A stretch of DNA of 64,000 nucleotides from JBBQXK01 sp038209775 (GTDB lineage: Bacteria > Pseudomonadota > Alphaproteobacteria > Rhodobacterales > Rhodobacteraceae): the NCBI GenBank assembly GCA_038209775.1, contig JBBQXK010000007.1, positions 59,682-123,681 on the forward strand, read 5' to 3'. The position numbers were made by a program, and so were the translations under genes. This document shows, piece by piece, positions 52,248-62,061 of the stretch. Below the pieces are notes generated by a model. That model did no database searches. It saw only the letters and a list, made by a program, of their open reading frames with translations, and was not told the DNA's origin. Position 1 is the first letter of the stretch. Every line of letters starts with the position of its first letter.

Positions 52248-52272
52248 GGAACCTTCTGCCCCGACCAGCGTT
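52248..52272 (+). promoter_or_regulatory. EcfG-type promoter upstream of the ndvB operon
   Basis: GGAAC (52248-52252), 16 nt, CGTT (52269-52272), a perfect match to the EcfG consensus. The 60-residue gene starts 51 nt downstream, preceded by TCAGGAG. It diverges from the PPOX promoter 43 nt away. Confidence 0.75.
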
Positions 52273-52323
52273 GAACCGTTGTGATGCAGCGGCTCAGTTT
52301 CCCCTTACAGTCAGGAGCAGTCG

Positions 52324-52506
52324 ATGGAATGGATCAATATCGAGAAAAAGTGGCATGAGATGGCGCGGCGGTTGCAGAACGCAGGCGCAGTTGTCGCGAA
52401 TGACGAAGTGCCGACTGTCCGCGACGACAGGGGCCAGAGCGCATCCGCCGTGAAGTCAGTTGATCCGGCGGACCATGACGAAATGGACACGCGAGCGACG
52501 GCTTGA
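52324..52506 (+). CDS. 60-residue protein translationally coupled to ndvB
   Basis: MEWINIEKKWHEMARRLQNAG, then a charged, Asp-rich tail ending DHDEMDTRATA. It is soluble and predicted to be partly disordered. A Shine-Dalgarno TCAGGAG sits nine nt before the ATG, and its TGA overlaps the TTG start of the glucan synthase gene (TTGA). Family unknown. It may mainly serve to deliver ribosomes to ndvB, or bind the synthase. Confidence 0.6.
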   Translation: MEWINIEKKWHEMARRLQNAGAVVANDEVPTVRDDRGQSASAVKSVDPADHDEMDTRATA

Positions 52507-55500
52507 CAGGCACGGGGCCCTACACCGGCTGGGATGACGCGACGCCGATCAGGTCGGACCTTTTCGGCCCCGAACGGCTTGAGCATCACGCCGAGACACT
52601 GGCGGCAGCACAGACGGTTTCGGCAACGCCGGTCCGCGTCCCAAGCCTGTCGGGCAGATTGCGTGACAACGTTGAGGAATTGCTGCGCGCCTATCGTGCC
52701 AGCGCGGACGTAGCACGTCGGGGTCTTGCGGTGTCACCGGCGGCGGAATGGCTGTTGGACAACTTCCACCTGGTCGAGTTGCAACTGCGGCAGGTGACCG
52801 AGGATCTGCCGCCCGGCTATTACCGTCAGTTGCCGAAACTGGCCGAGGGGCATCTTGCCGGCTATCCTCGCGTGTTCGGCATCGCCTGGGGCTATGTCGC
52901 GCATACGGACAGCCTGGTATCAGGCCCTGTGCTGCGCCGGTTTGTGCAGGCGTATCAACGGGTAACACCGCTGATGATTGGCGAGTTGTGGGCCATTGCC
53001 ATCACTCTGCGCATTGTGCTGATCGAGAACATGCGCCGCCTGTCGGTGCAGATCATCGACGCGCAGGATGAGCGTGCGGCCGCAGATGCGCTGGTCGACC
53101 GCGTGGCGGGCACCGAGACCACTGCGGTGCCCCTGCACATCGCCGTGGCCCGATATGACGCGGACCCCCTGCCCGAGATCTTTGCAGCCCAGGTGGCCCG
53201 GCGGCTGCGCGGCGCCGATCCTGTGGAGACGCCGCTGTATGCCTGGCTTGACCGAAAGCTGCGCCAGCAGGGCACGGTGATTGACGATGTGGTGGCCCGT
53301 GCCCTGCAACGTCAGGGCGCCTCGAACGTCACGATGCGCAACACCGTGACCAGCCTGCGCATCATTTCAGAGCTGGACTGGGCCGAGTTTTTCGAAGGTG
53401 TGAGCCTGATCGACGCCCGCCTGCGCGCGGTGTCGGACTTTGCCGCGATGGATTTCGCCACGCGCAACAGCTATCGCAACGCCATCGAGGATCTGGCCCG
53501 TGGGGCGGATCGTCGCCAAAGGCGGGATGAGTTGTCAGTCACCGACGCGGCGCTGGCGCTGGTGGCGCTGGGCGACACCGACCGGTCGCGCGATCCCGGG
53601 CATGTGCTGATCGGGCGCGGGCGACCGGCGTTAGAGGCAGCCATCGGTTACAGGCCAACGTGGCAAGGGCAGGCCCGCCGGATTGCCGCAGTGCAGGCAT
53701 TGCGCAACTATCTGGGGGCAATCGCGGTGTTTGCGGCGTTGGTCGTGGCCGCGGCGCTGGGCGTGGCCGGGATACACGGTTGGGTCATTCTGCCGATGGC
53801 CCTGCTGGCCCTTTTGCCCGCGACCGCGACTGCGTCGGCCCTTGTCAATCACATCGTCACCCGCAACGTCGCCCCGCGTCCCCTGCCCGGCATGCGCCTG
53901 TCGGGCGGGGTGCCGGATACTTTGCGCACATTGGTGGCGGTGCCGGTGCTGCTGGCGGATACGGTCGATCTTCTGGCGCAGATCGAACAGCTTGAGGTGC
54001 ATCACCTCGCCAGCATCGGCGGGGCCGTACACTATGCGTTGCTGTCCGATGGGCCGGACGCGCTGACGGAAACAACCGCGGAGGACGCCGATCTGCTCGC
54101 AGTTGCAACCCAAGCCATCGCGGCGCTGAACGCCCGCTATCCGATGCCGGACGGTGACCGGTTTCTGTTCCTGCACCGCCACCGTCTGTGGAACCCCGCC
54201 GAGGGCCACTGGATGGGGTGGGAGCGCAAGCGCGGCAAGCTGCACGAGTTGAACCGGCTGTTGCGGGGGGCGACCGATACAAGCTTTGTCACCGGACAGG
54301 CATCGGTTCCCCCTGATGTCTGCTATGTCATTACCCTGGATGCCGACACCCGCCTGCCGCGTGATACCGTCCGATCGCTGATCGGCAAGATGGCGCATCC
54401 GATGAACCGCGCCCGGTTCGATGACGCGCAGCAGCGGGTGGTCGAGGGGTACGGCATCCTGCAGCCCCGTGTGACCCCAGCCCTGCCGGTTGGCACCGAA
54501 GGCTCGCTTTACCAGCGCATCCATTCCAGCCCCGGCGGGATCGAGCCCTATGCGGCGGCGATCTCGGATGTCTATCAGGACCTGTTTTGTGAGGGGTCGT
54601 TTACCGGCAAGGGCATCTACGATGTCGATGCGTTCATGTCGGCGATGGCGGGTCGGGTGCCGGACAATACGATGCTGAGCCATGATCTGTTCGAAGGGAC
54701 GTTTGTGCGGGCCGCGTTAGCCTCGGATGTCGAGGTGATCGAGGATTTTCCCGCCCGTTTCGATGTGGCGGCCAAACGCCAGCACCGCTGGGTGCGCGGC
54801 GACTGGCAGTTGCTGCCGTGGCTGGCCGGGCCGCTGCGGCACGACCGGGGCGGACTGCCGCCGGTCGGGCGATGGAAGATGGTGGACAACCTCTTGCGGT
54901 CGCTGGTGGCCCCGTCGTGCCTTGCGGCCCTGCTGGCGGGATGGCTGCTGCCAGCACCGACAGCGGCGGCATGGACGCTGGCGGTGCTGGTGATGATGTT
55001 TCTGCCGCGCCTGTTGGGCCTGCCGCATGCGGTTCTGCCGCGGCGCCGCGACATCAGCCTGCGCGCGCATTTCGCAGCACTTGGGGCGGATGCAGTGGTG
55101 GCCTTGGCACAATGCGGGCTGGGCGTGGTGTTTCTGGCTGATCAGGCGTGGCTGATGGGCGATGCGATCCTGCGCACGCTGGTTCGGTTGCGGACGCGGC
55201 AACATCTGCTGGAATGGGTCACGGCGGCACAGGCGGCGGCGGGGCGACAGCCCGGTGTTGTCGGGCATTATCGGGCGATGGGACCGGGTGTGGCGTTGGG
55301 CCTTGCGGCCAGCGGCGTGGCCGTCTGGCTGAACCCGGCGGTCTGGCCGTTGGTCGTGCCGTTTGCCGCCCTGTGGGTGCTGGCGCCGTTGGTTGCGCAG
55401 CGCATCAGCCGCCCCGAACAGGCGCTGGCCATCGCCGCCCCTACCGCTGCCGATACGCAGACGCTGCGCCGCATCGCCCGCCGCACCTGGCGCTTTTTCG

Positions 55501-58500
55501 AGATGTTCGTGACCGAAGCCGACAACTTTCTGCCGCCCGACAACTATCAGGAAACGCCATTTCCCGTGGTTGCCCGCCGCACGTCACCCACCAACATCGG
55601 CCTTTATCTTTTGTCCACCGTTGCGGCCCGCGACATGGGCTGGATCGCAGAGACCGAGGCCCTGCACCGGCTGGAACAGACGTTGGACACCATGGGTCGC
55701 ATGCCGCGGTTTCGCGGGCACTTTTACAACTGGTACGACACCGGCAGGCTTGCCGTGCTGGACCCGGCCTATGTGTCTTCGGTCGACAGCGGCAATCTGG
55801 CCGGGCACCTTCTGGCGGTGGCGCAGTCCTGCCGGGACTGGGCGGTTGTGGGACAGACCGATGCTGCGCTGATCGAAGGGTTGCGCGACACCGCAGCGCT
55901 TGCTCGTCTGGCGTTCACGGCGCTGGACCGGCCCGATGCCGATTGCATCAGTGCGTTTGACCGTCTGGACGCAGCCCTTGCCAACGCGGACACGGCCGCC
56001 GTGACGGTCGCAGCAAAGGACACCCATCGTGCGAACGTGGCGCTGGCCGAGCCGGGTTCAGAGCTTGCGCATTGGACGCAGGCCATCGTCCAACGCCTTG
56101 ACGCGCCGCAGCCCATGCCCGACCGCCGCGACCGGCTGTTGGCTGTGGCGGCGCTGGCGGACCGGTTCGCGATGGAGATGGATTTCGCCTTCTTGATGGA
56201 CCCGGAAAAGGAACTGCTGTCCATTGGTTTTTCCGTCACGACCAACGCGCTGGATGCCAACTGCTATGACCTGCTCGCCTCCGAGGCGCGGCTGGCCAGC
56301 CTTTTCGCCATCGCGAAAAAGGATGCGCCCACCCGCCACTGGTTCCGGCTTGGCCGTCAGGTAACGCCGCTCGGGGCCGAGGCCGCGTTGATCTCGTGGT
56401 CGGGGTCGATGTTTGAATATCTGATGCCGTCGCTGGTGATGCGCGCGCCGGATGGGTCGATGCTGGCCCAGACCACGCGCCTGATCGTGGCGCGGCAGCA
56501 GGCCTATGGCCGGGCGATGGGCATACCGTGGGGCATCTCGGAATCGTCCTACAACGCCCGCGATCTGGAGATGACCTATCAGTACTCCAACTTTGGCGTG
56601 CCCGGTCTGGGGTTGAAACGCGGTCTGGCGCAGAACCGGGTGATCGCACCCTATGCGACCGGACTGGCGGCCATGATCGATCCTGCCGGGGCGGTTTCGA
56701 ACTATGAACGGCTGGCCGAGATCGGGGCCGAGGGGCTTTATGGGTTTTATGAGGCCGTGGATTTCACCGCCGACCGGGTGCCGGAGGGGCAATCCCATGT
56801 GATCGTGCGCAGTTTCATGGCGCATCATCAGGGCATGACGATCACCGCCATTGCCAACACGGTGCAATCAGGGGCCTTGCGCGCGCGGTTCCATGCGGTG
56901 CCGATGGTGCAGGCCGTCGATCTGCTGTTGCAGGAACGCGTGCCCCGCGACGTGGCCACCGCCAGACCAAGGGCCGGGGATGTGACGGTGAGCGCCGTAC
57001 AGCCGACCGATACGCCCAAGGTCCGCCGGTTTGACGAACCTGCCAGTGCAGCGCCAACAGGGCACCTGCTGTCGAATGGCCGCTACGGCGTGATGCTGAC
57101 GCCGACCGGGGCCGGATACAGCCGCTGGCGCGATATGGCGGTAACGCGGTGGCGCGCCGATCCGTCGCTGGATGCGTTGGGGTCGTTTATCTACTTGCGC
57201 GACGTGCAGACCGGCGAAGGTTGGTCATCCGGCGTGCAGCCGACGGGGGCCGCGCCCGACGCCCACAGCGCGGTGTTCAGCGAACATCAGGCCACGTTTG
57301 TCAGCCGCATCCGCACCCTGACAACCACCACCGAGGTTGTGGTGTCCGCCGAGGATGATGCCGAGGCACGCCGCATCACGCTGACCAACACCGGACGGCG
57401 GGCGCGAGAGATTGACCTGACCTCTTACGTCGAACTGGTGCTGGCCCCGCAGGCGGCTGATCTGGCGCATCCGGCGTTTTCAAAGATGTTCGTCGTCACC
57501 GATTACCTGCCGGAACTCGGCGTCCTGATGGCCACCCGCCGCCGCCGCACGCCCGGCGAACCCGAGATATGGGCGGCCCATATTGCCGTGGTTGAGGGCG
57601 TCGAGACGGCCCCGCTGCAACACGAAACCGACCGCGCGCGGTTTATCGGGCGGGGGCAGACTTTGGCGCAACCCGCGATGGCCGTGGCACCGTTATCGGG
57701 CACGACAGGCACCGTGCTGGACCCGATATTTGCGCTGCGTCGCCGGATCAGTGTGCCAGCGGGCGGCAAGGCGCGGGTGACGTTCTGGACGATGGTCGCG
57801 GATTCCGCTGCCGCCCTGCTGGAACTGGTTGACCGCCACCGCGACCCTTCGGGCTTTGACCGGGCCAGCACGCTGGCCTGGACGCAAGCGCAGGTGCAGT
57901 TGCGCCATCTGGGGATTTCCAACGCGGAAGCCGCCGATTTCCAGACACTCGCCGGGTTCATCCTGCGCGCCGATCCGCGATTGCGCGCGCCGTCGGGGCG
58001 GATCATCGCGGGCGCGGGGCCGCAGTCGGGGCTTTGGCCGTTTGCGATCTCGGGCGATCTGCCCATCGTTCTGATGCTGATCGACGACGCGGGCGATATC
58101 GAAAGGGTGGGCGAGATTCTGGCGGCTCAGGAATACTGGCGCGCCCGGCAACTGGCGGTCGATCTGGTGATTGTGAACGAACGTTCGTCGTCCTATGTGC
58201 AAGACCTGCAGATCGGGATCGAGGCGGCGGTGCGCACCGCACAGGCCCGTCCGCGCGCGGTGGGCTCCGCCCCGGCGCAAGGGGCGATCCACGCCCTGCG
58301 CGCCGATCTGATCACGCCCGAGGCGCGCGCGCTGCTGATGTCGGTCGCGCGTGTGGTGCTGGTGGCAAGCCGGGGCAGTATTGGCCAACAGATTGATGCT
58401 TTGCCGACCGTTGCCGACACCACTCGCCCAGTGGAACTGCCACGGGACGACGTCAGACCAGACCCGGTGCCCGTCGCCAGCACCATGGATCTGGAATTTC

Positions 58501-60914
58501 CCAACGGCATCGGCGGGTTTGCCGACAACGGCCGGGAATACGTGACCATTCTGCGCGACGGGCACACCACCCCCGCGCCATGGATCAACGTGGTTGCCAA
58601 CCAAGGCTTCGGCTTTACCGCCTCGGCCGAGGGCAGCGGCATGGTCTGGGCTGAAAACAGCCGCGAAAACCAGCTGACCCCTTGGTCAAACGACCCCGTG
58701 ACGGATGCACCGGGCGAGGCGGTGTATCTGCGCGATCTGGAAACCGGGGCGCTGTGGACACCGACAGCCTTGCCCATGCGCGGCAAGGGCACGTATGTCG
58801 CACGGCACGGGTTTGGCTACACCTGCTTTGAGCATACCGCCCACGGCATCGCGTCCAGCATGGTGCAGACCGTGCCGCTGCACGATTCCGTGCGGATCAC
58901 GCGGCTGACCCTGCATAACCAGTCGGGCACCACGCGCCGCCTGTCAGTCACAACTTATGCCGAATGGGTGCTTGGCACCTCGCGCAGCGCCACCGCTGCC
59001 ACGGTGACGACCGAGGTCGACCCGCAGACGGGTGCCCTGATGGCACGCAACCCCTATGCGACGGCATTTCAGGGCCGCGTGGCCTTTGCCGATATCGGGC
59101 GGCAGGTCAACGGGTTCACCTGTGACCGGGCCGAAGTGTTGGGGCAGGGCGGCAGCATGGCCGACCCCAAAGGCCTGCGTGGTCAGGCCCTGTCAGGCTG
59201 TGCGGGCGCCGGGATCGACCCCTGTGCCGCACAGCAACGGCTGGTCACGCTGGCCCCGGGGCAACGGGTGGAGTTGCGCCTGCTCATGGGGCAGGCGGCG
59301 CGAATCGAGGACGCGCGCGACCTGATCACCCGCTATCGCAGCGCCGATCTGGACGCGGTGCTGGGCGAGGTGGCCACACATTGGAACGACCTGCTGGGTG
59401 CGGTGCAAGTCAAAACCCCCGACCGCGCCATGGATATCTTGCTGAACGGTTGGCTTTTGTATCAGACGCTCGCGTGCCGGATCTGGGCCCGGGCAGGGTT
59501 CTATCAGGCCAGTGGTGCCTACGGGTTCCGCGACCAGTTGCAGGACGGCATGGCGCTGACCTTCAGCCGGCCCGAGATGACGCGCGAACACCTGCTGCGC
59601 GCCGCCGCCCGCCAGTTTCCCGAAGGCGACGTGCAGCACTGGTGGCTGCCGCATTCGGGTCAGGGCGTACGCACCCGGATTTCGGATGACCGGGTCTGGC
59701 TTGGCTACAGCGTCGCGCGCTATGTCGCCATCACCGGCGACAGTGGCATTCTGGACGAACAGGTGCCGTTTCTGGAAGGCCCGCAACTGCCCCCCGGCGC
59801 GCATGACGAATTCTTTCAGCCAAGGGTGTCGGATCAGACGGCCAGCCTTTTTGAACACTGCGCCCGCGGGATCGACCAGTGTATCGCCCTGACCGGCGAG
59901 AACGGCATGCCGCTGATCGGGACCGGCGATTGGAACGACGGGATGAACCGGGTAGGCGAGGCGGGATCGGGCACCAGCGTCTGGCTGGGGTGGCTGCTGA
60001 TCACCACCATCGACATGCTGATGCCACTGGCTATGCCACGAGACCCCGCGCGTGCGCAGACCTGGCGCGCGCATGCCGACCGTGTTCGCACAGCCATCGA
60101 GGCGCAGGCCTGGGACGGCGCATGGTACCGGCGCGGCACGTTCGATGACGGCACAGCCTTGGGGTCCGCCGCGTCGGATGAATGCCGGATCGACAGCATC
60201 GCGCAGTCCTGGTCGGTTCTGTCAGGTGCGGCGCAACCGGACCGTGCGGCGCAGGCGATGGCATCCGTTGACCAACATCTGGTCCGCAAAGATGCCAAGC
60301 TTGCGCTCTTGTTCACGCCACCCTTCGACCGCACAGCGCTCGACCCCGGCTATATCAAGGGCTACCCGCCGGGATTGCGGGAAAATGGCGGGCAATACAG
60401 CCATGCGGCGATGTGGGCGGTGCTGGCCTTTGCGCGCCTTGGTCAGGGAGAGAAAGCAGCCGAGCTGTTCGCATTGCTCAACCCCATCAATCATACGATG
60501 AACAAGCAAGACACCGCGCGCTATAAGGGCGAACCCTATGTGATTGCGGCCGACGTCTATTCCTCGCCGCAACACGAAGGGCGCGCCGGGTGGTCTTGGT
60601 ACACCGGTTCGGCGGCTTGGATGTATCGGGCTGGTATTGAGGGGATAATGGGTCTGTCGCGCCAAGGCGATATGCTGCAGCTAAATCCCTCTATACCGCC
60701 GGATTGGCCGATTTTGTCTGTCACGTTACAAAATTCTCGAGGAAAGATTGTGATTCAGATCGACAATTCAGAGGCCAAGGGGCACGGAATTGCATTGGTA
60801 GAAGTTGATGGCGTCAAGACCGCGCATCAAGGTGGGCCGTTCCAAATACGCATTTCTGAAGGTTCAGTGATGGTCCGGCTGACGCTGGGACCAAGGGAAC
60901 TTATTGGACTTTGA
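52503..60914 (+). CDS. ndvB: Cyclic beta-1,2-glucan synthase NdvB/ChvB-type
   Basis: 2,803 residues, the size of NdvB/ChvB/Cgs (about 2,830-2,870). Layout: N-terminal region; membrane spans near 410-460; GT84 glycosyltransferase domain with LDADTRLP (D613-A-D615) and QHRWVRGDW (about 760-768); further spans; GH36-like module (RFRGHFYNWYDT near 1075); two beta-sandwich repeats (GRYGVMLTPTG, NNGREYVTILRDG); C-terminal GH94 phosphorylase-like domain with GTGDWNDGMNRVG (D2476) and GYIKGYPPGLRENGGQYSHA. It polymerises, cyclises and trims glucan for the periplasm in osmo-adaptation and host contact. TTG start overlaps the 60-residue gene. The final 250 nt are clearly AT-richer than the rest. Confidence 0.95.
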   Translation: MTGTGPYTGWDDATPIRSDLFGPERLEHHAETLAAAQTVSATPVRVPSLSGRLRDNVEELLRAYRASADVARRGLAVSPAAEWLLDNFHLVELQLRQVTEDLPPGYYRQLPKLAEGHLAGYPRVFGIAWGYVAHTDSLVSGPVLRRFVQAYQRVTPLMIGELWAIAITLRIVLIENMRRLSVQIIDAQDERAAADALVDRVAGTETTAVPLHIAVARYDADPLPEIFAAQVARRLRGADPVETPLYAWLDRKLRQQGTVIDDVVARALQRQGASNVTMRNTVTSLRIISELDWAEFFEGVSLIDARLRAVSDFAAMDFATRNSYRNAIEDLARGADRRQRRDELSVTDAALALVALGDTDRSRDPGHVLIGRGRPALEAAIGYRPTWQGQARRIAAVQALRNYLGAIAVFAALVVAAALGVAGIHGWVILPMALLALLPATATASALVNHIVTRNVAPRPLPGMRLSGGVPDTLRTLVAVPVLLADTVDLLAQIEQLEVHHLASIGGAVHYALLSDGPDALTETTAEDADLLAVATQAIAALNARYPMPDGDRFLFLHRHRLWNPAEGHWMGWERKRGKLHELNRLLRGATDTSFVTGQASVPPDVCYVITLDADTRLPRDTVRSLIGKMAHPMNRARFDDAQQRVVEGYGILQPRVTPALPVGTEGSLYQRIHSSPGGIEPYAAAISDVYQDLFCEGSFTGKGIYDVDAFMSAMAGRVPDNTMLSHDLFEGTFVRAALASDVEVIEDFPARFDVAAKRQHRWVRGDWQLLPWLAGPLRHDRGGLPPVGRWKMVDNLLRSLVAPSCLAALLAGWLLPAPTAAAWTLAVLVMMFLPRLLGLPHAVLPRRRDISLRAHFAALGADAVVALAQCGLGVVFLADQAWLMGDAILRTLVRLRTRQHLLEWVTAAQAAAGRQPGVVGHYRAMGPGVALGLAASGVAVWLNPAVWPLVVPFAALWVLAPLVAQRISRPEQALAIAAPTAADTQTLRRIARRTWRFFEMFVTEADNFLPPDNYQETPFPVVARRTSPTNIGLYLLSTVAARDMGWIAETEALHRLEQTLDTMGRMPRFRGHFYNWYDTGRLAVLDPAYVSSVDSGNLAGHLLAVAQSCRDWAVVGQTDAALIEGLRDTAALARLAFTALDRPDADCISAFDRLDAALANADTAAVTVAAKDTHRANVALAEPGSELAHWTQAIVQRLDAPQPMPDRRDRLLAVAALADRFAMEMDFAFLMDPEKELLSIGFSVTTNALDANCYDLLASEARLASLFAIAKKDAPTRHWFRLGRQVTPLGAEAALISWSGSMFEYLMPSLVMRAPDGSMLAQTTRLIVARQQAYGRAMGIPWGISESSYNARDLEMTYQYSNFGVPGLGLKRGLAQNRVIAPYATGLAAMIDPAGAVSNYERLAEIGAEGLYGFYEAVDFTADRVPEGQSHVIVRSFMAHHQGMTITAIANTVQSGALRARFHAVPMVQAVDLLLQERVPRDVATARPRAGDVTVSAVQPTDTPKVRRFDEPASAAPTGHLLSNGRYGVMLTPTGAGYSRWRDMAVTRWRADPSLDALGSFIYLRDVQTGEGWSSGVQPTGAAPDAHSAVFSEHQATFVSRIRTLTTTTEVVVSAEDDAEARRITLTNTGRRAREIDLTSYVELVLAPQAADLAHPAFSKMFVVTDYLPELGVLMATRRRRTPGEPEIWAAHIAVVEGVETAPLQHETDRARFIGRGQTLAQPAMAVAPLSGTTGTVLDPIFALRRRISVPAGGKARVTFWTMVADSAAALLELVDRHRDPSGFDRASTLAWTQAQVQLRHLGISNAEAADFQTLAGFILRADPRLRAPSGRIIAGAGPQSGLWPFAISGDLPIVLMLIDDAGDIERVGEILAAQEYWRARQLAVDLVIVNERSSSYVQDLQIGIEAAVRTAQARPRAVGSAPAQGAIHALRADLITPEARALLMSVARVVLVASRGSIGQQIDALPTVADTTRPVELPRDDVRPDPVPVASTMDLEFPNGIGGFADNGREYVTILRDGHTTPAPWINVVANQGFGFTASAEGSGMVWAENSRENQLTPWSNDPVTDAPGEAVYLRDLETGALWTPTALPMRGKGTYVARHGFGYTCFEHTAHGIASSMVQTVPLHDSVRITRLTLHNQSGTTRRLSVTTYAEWVLGTSRSATAATVTTEVDPQTGALMARNPYATAFQGRVAFADIGRQVNGFTCDRAEVLGQGGSMADPKGLRGQALSGCAGAGIDPCAAQQRLVTLAPGQRVELRLLMGQAARIEDARDLITRYRSADLDAVLGEVATHWNDLLGAVQVKTPDRAMDILLNGWLLYQTLACRIWARAGFYQASGAYGFRDQLQDGMALTFSRPEMTREHLLRAAARQFPEGDVQHWWLPHSGQGVRTRISDDRVWLGYSVARYVAITGDSGILDEQVPFLEGPQLPPGAHDEFFQPRVSDQTASLFEHCARGIDQCIALTGENGMPLIGTGDWNDGMNRVGEAGSGTSVWLGWLLITTIDMLMPLAMPRDPARAQTWRAHADRVRTAIEAQAWDGAWYRRGTFDDGTALGSAASDECRIDSIAQSWSVLSGAAQPDRAAQAMASVDQHLVRKDAKLALLFTPPFDRTALDPGYIKGYPPGLRENGGQYSHAAMWAVLAFARLGQGEKAAELFALLNPINHTMNKQDTARYKGEPYVIAADVYSSPQHEGRAGWSWYTGSAAWMYRAGIEGIMGLSRQGDMLQLNPSIPPDWPILSVTLQNSRGKIVIQIDNSEAKGHGIALVEVDGVKTAHQGGPFQIRISEGSVMVRLTLGPRELIGL

Positions 60915-61122
60915 AGCCAACTGTCGTGTTGCCGTCAACAACGAGATGTGGAATTCGACAAAGCCGGCCGTAGTGCGTTGCCATCAAACCTGAGAAATTG
61001 CCCCTGAAATGGGAGTAGACAGACCATGGGGGCTATGTAGCGCGATTGTTAAGTCCCAACCCATGGACCTGCTTGAGGTCGTTATGGTTGAATGATTCAA
61101 ACGCCCAAAAATTGCAGGCGAT

Positions 61123-61910
61123 ATGAGCAATCTCCATTGGCCGAACAATGACCAAATGGCGCGAGTTCGGTCGTTCTTTCCGAAGAGCCATGGCAAGCCG
61201 CACTTGGACGACAGGCGTATCCTGCGCGGAATTACTTCATTCAAACGCAATGATTTGCCTTGGTATGATGCCCCGAGAGAGTATGGTGCAGCCAGAACCC
61301 GCTACGACCGCTGGAACCGGTGGGGCGACAAGGGCGTTTTTGCGCGATTGATGGAAGGGTTTGTTTCCGCAGCCGCCGCTCCAAAAACAGGGAAGATCGA
61401 TGCGACCTGTCTCAAAGCACACCCAGTGACCGCAAGCCCTGAGTTGAAAAAGGGGGCGCGTTCGTCTGATTGGTCGAGCCAAGAGCTGCATGGGCACCAA
61501 ATTGCATGTCGTTACTGATAAGGATGGTCGCCAGATCAACTGCTTCATGAGGCCAGACGAGGTCAGCGATTACACTGGCGCGGCGGTATTGCTGAGCAGC
61601 CTTCCAGCTCGGCAATGGCTTCTGGCCGACCGGGATTGTGATGCCAACTGGTTCCGTGAAGGTTTGCAAAAAAGGCATGACGCCGCGCATGCCCGGCCGG
61701 AATCTGCGAGCAAAGCCCGTCAGGTACGACAAATGCCGCTACAAACGCCGCAACGGGATTGAGATCGTGTTCGGGCGACTGAAGGAGTGGCGCAGGGTTG
61801 CAACGGACCACGACAGATGCCCGAAAGCCCTTCTCGCAGCCATCGCCCGCGCCGCAACCGTCTTTTCCGGGCTTTTAAGATCACTGCGTCTGGAGCCTAT
61901 CACGCTGAAT
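61123..61910 (+). pseudogene. IS5-family (IS427-like) transposase, multiply frameshifted
   Basis: Three frames are needed: MSNLHWPNNDQMARVRSFFPKSHGKP through WNRWGDKGVFARLM and KIDATCLKAHPVT; then GTKLHVVTDKDGRQINCFMR with LLADRDCDANWFREGL; then KKGMTPRMPGRNLR with YDKCRYKRRNGIEIVFGRLKEWRRVATDHDRCPKALLAAIARAATVF. The DDE residues are roughly retained, but an ORF1/ORF2 programmed shift cannot explain two breaks. The 209 nt before it, after ndvB, hold no gene. Confidence 0.8.
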
Positions 61911-62061
61911 TCACAAGATGGATCCATATCGCGACGATAGTCATCGGTGTCGGCCGTGGCGTTATCATTCGTGCGGAACAGCCGTGTTTTTCACCAGATA
62001 GAGCGAGCGTGCCAGCAGATAGCTTTCTACTGTCATAGCAGCGGTTGAAGTGTCATCGGTA

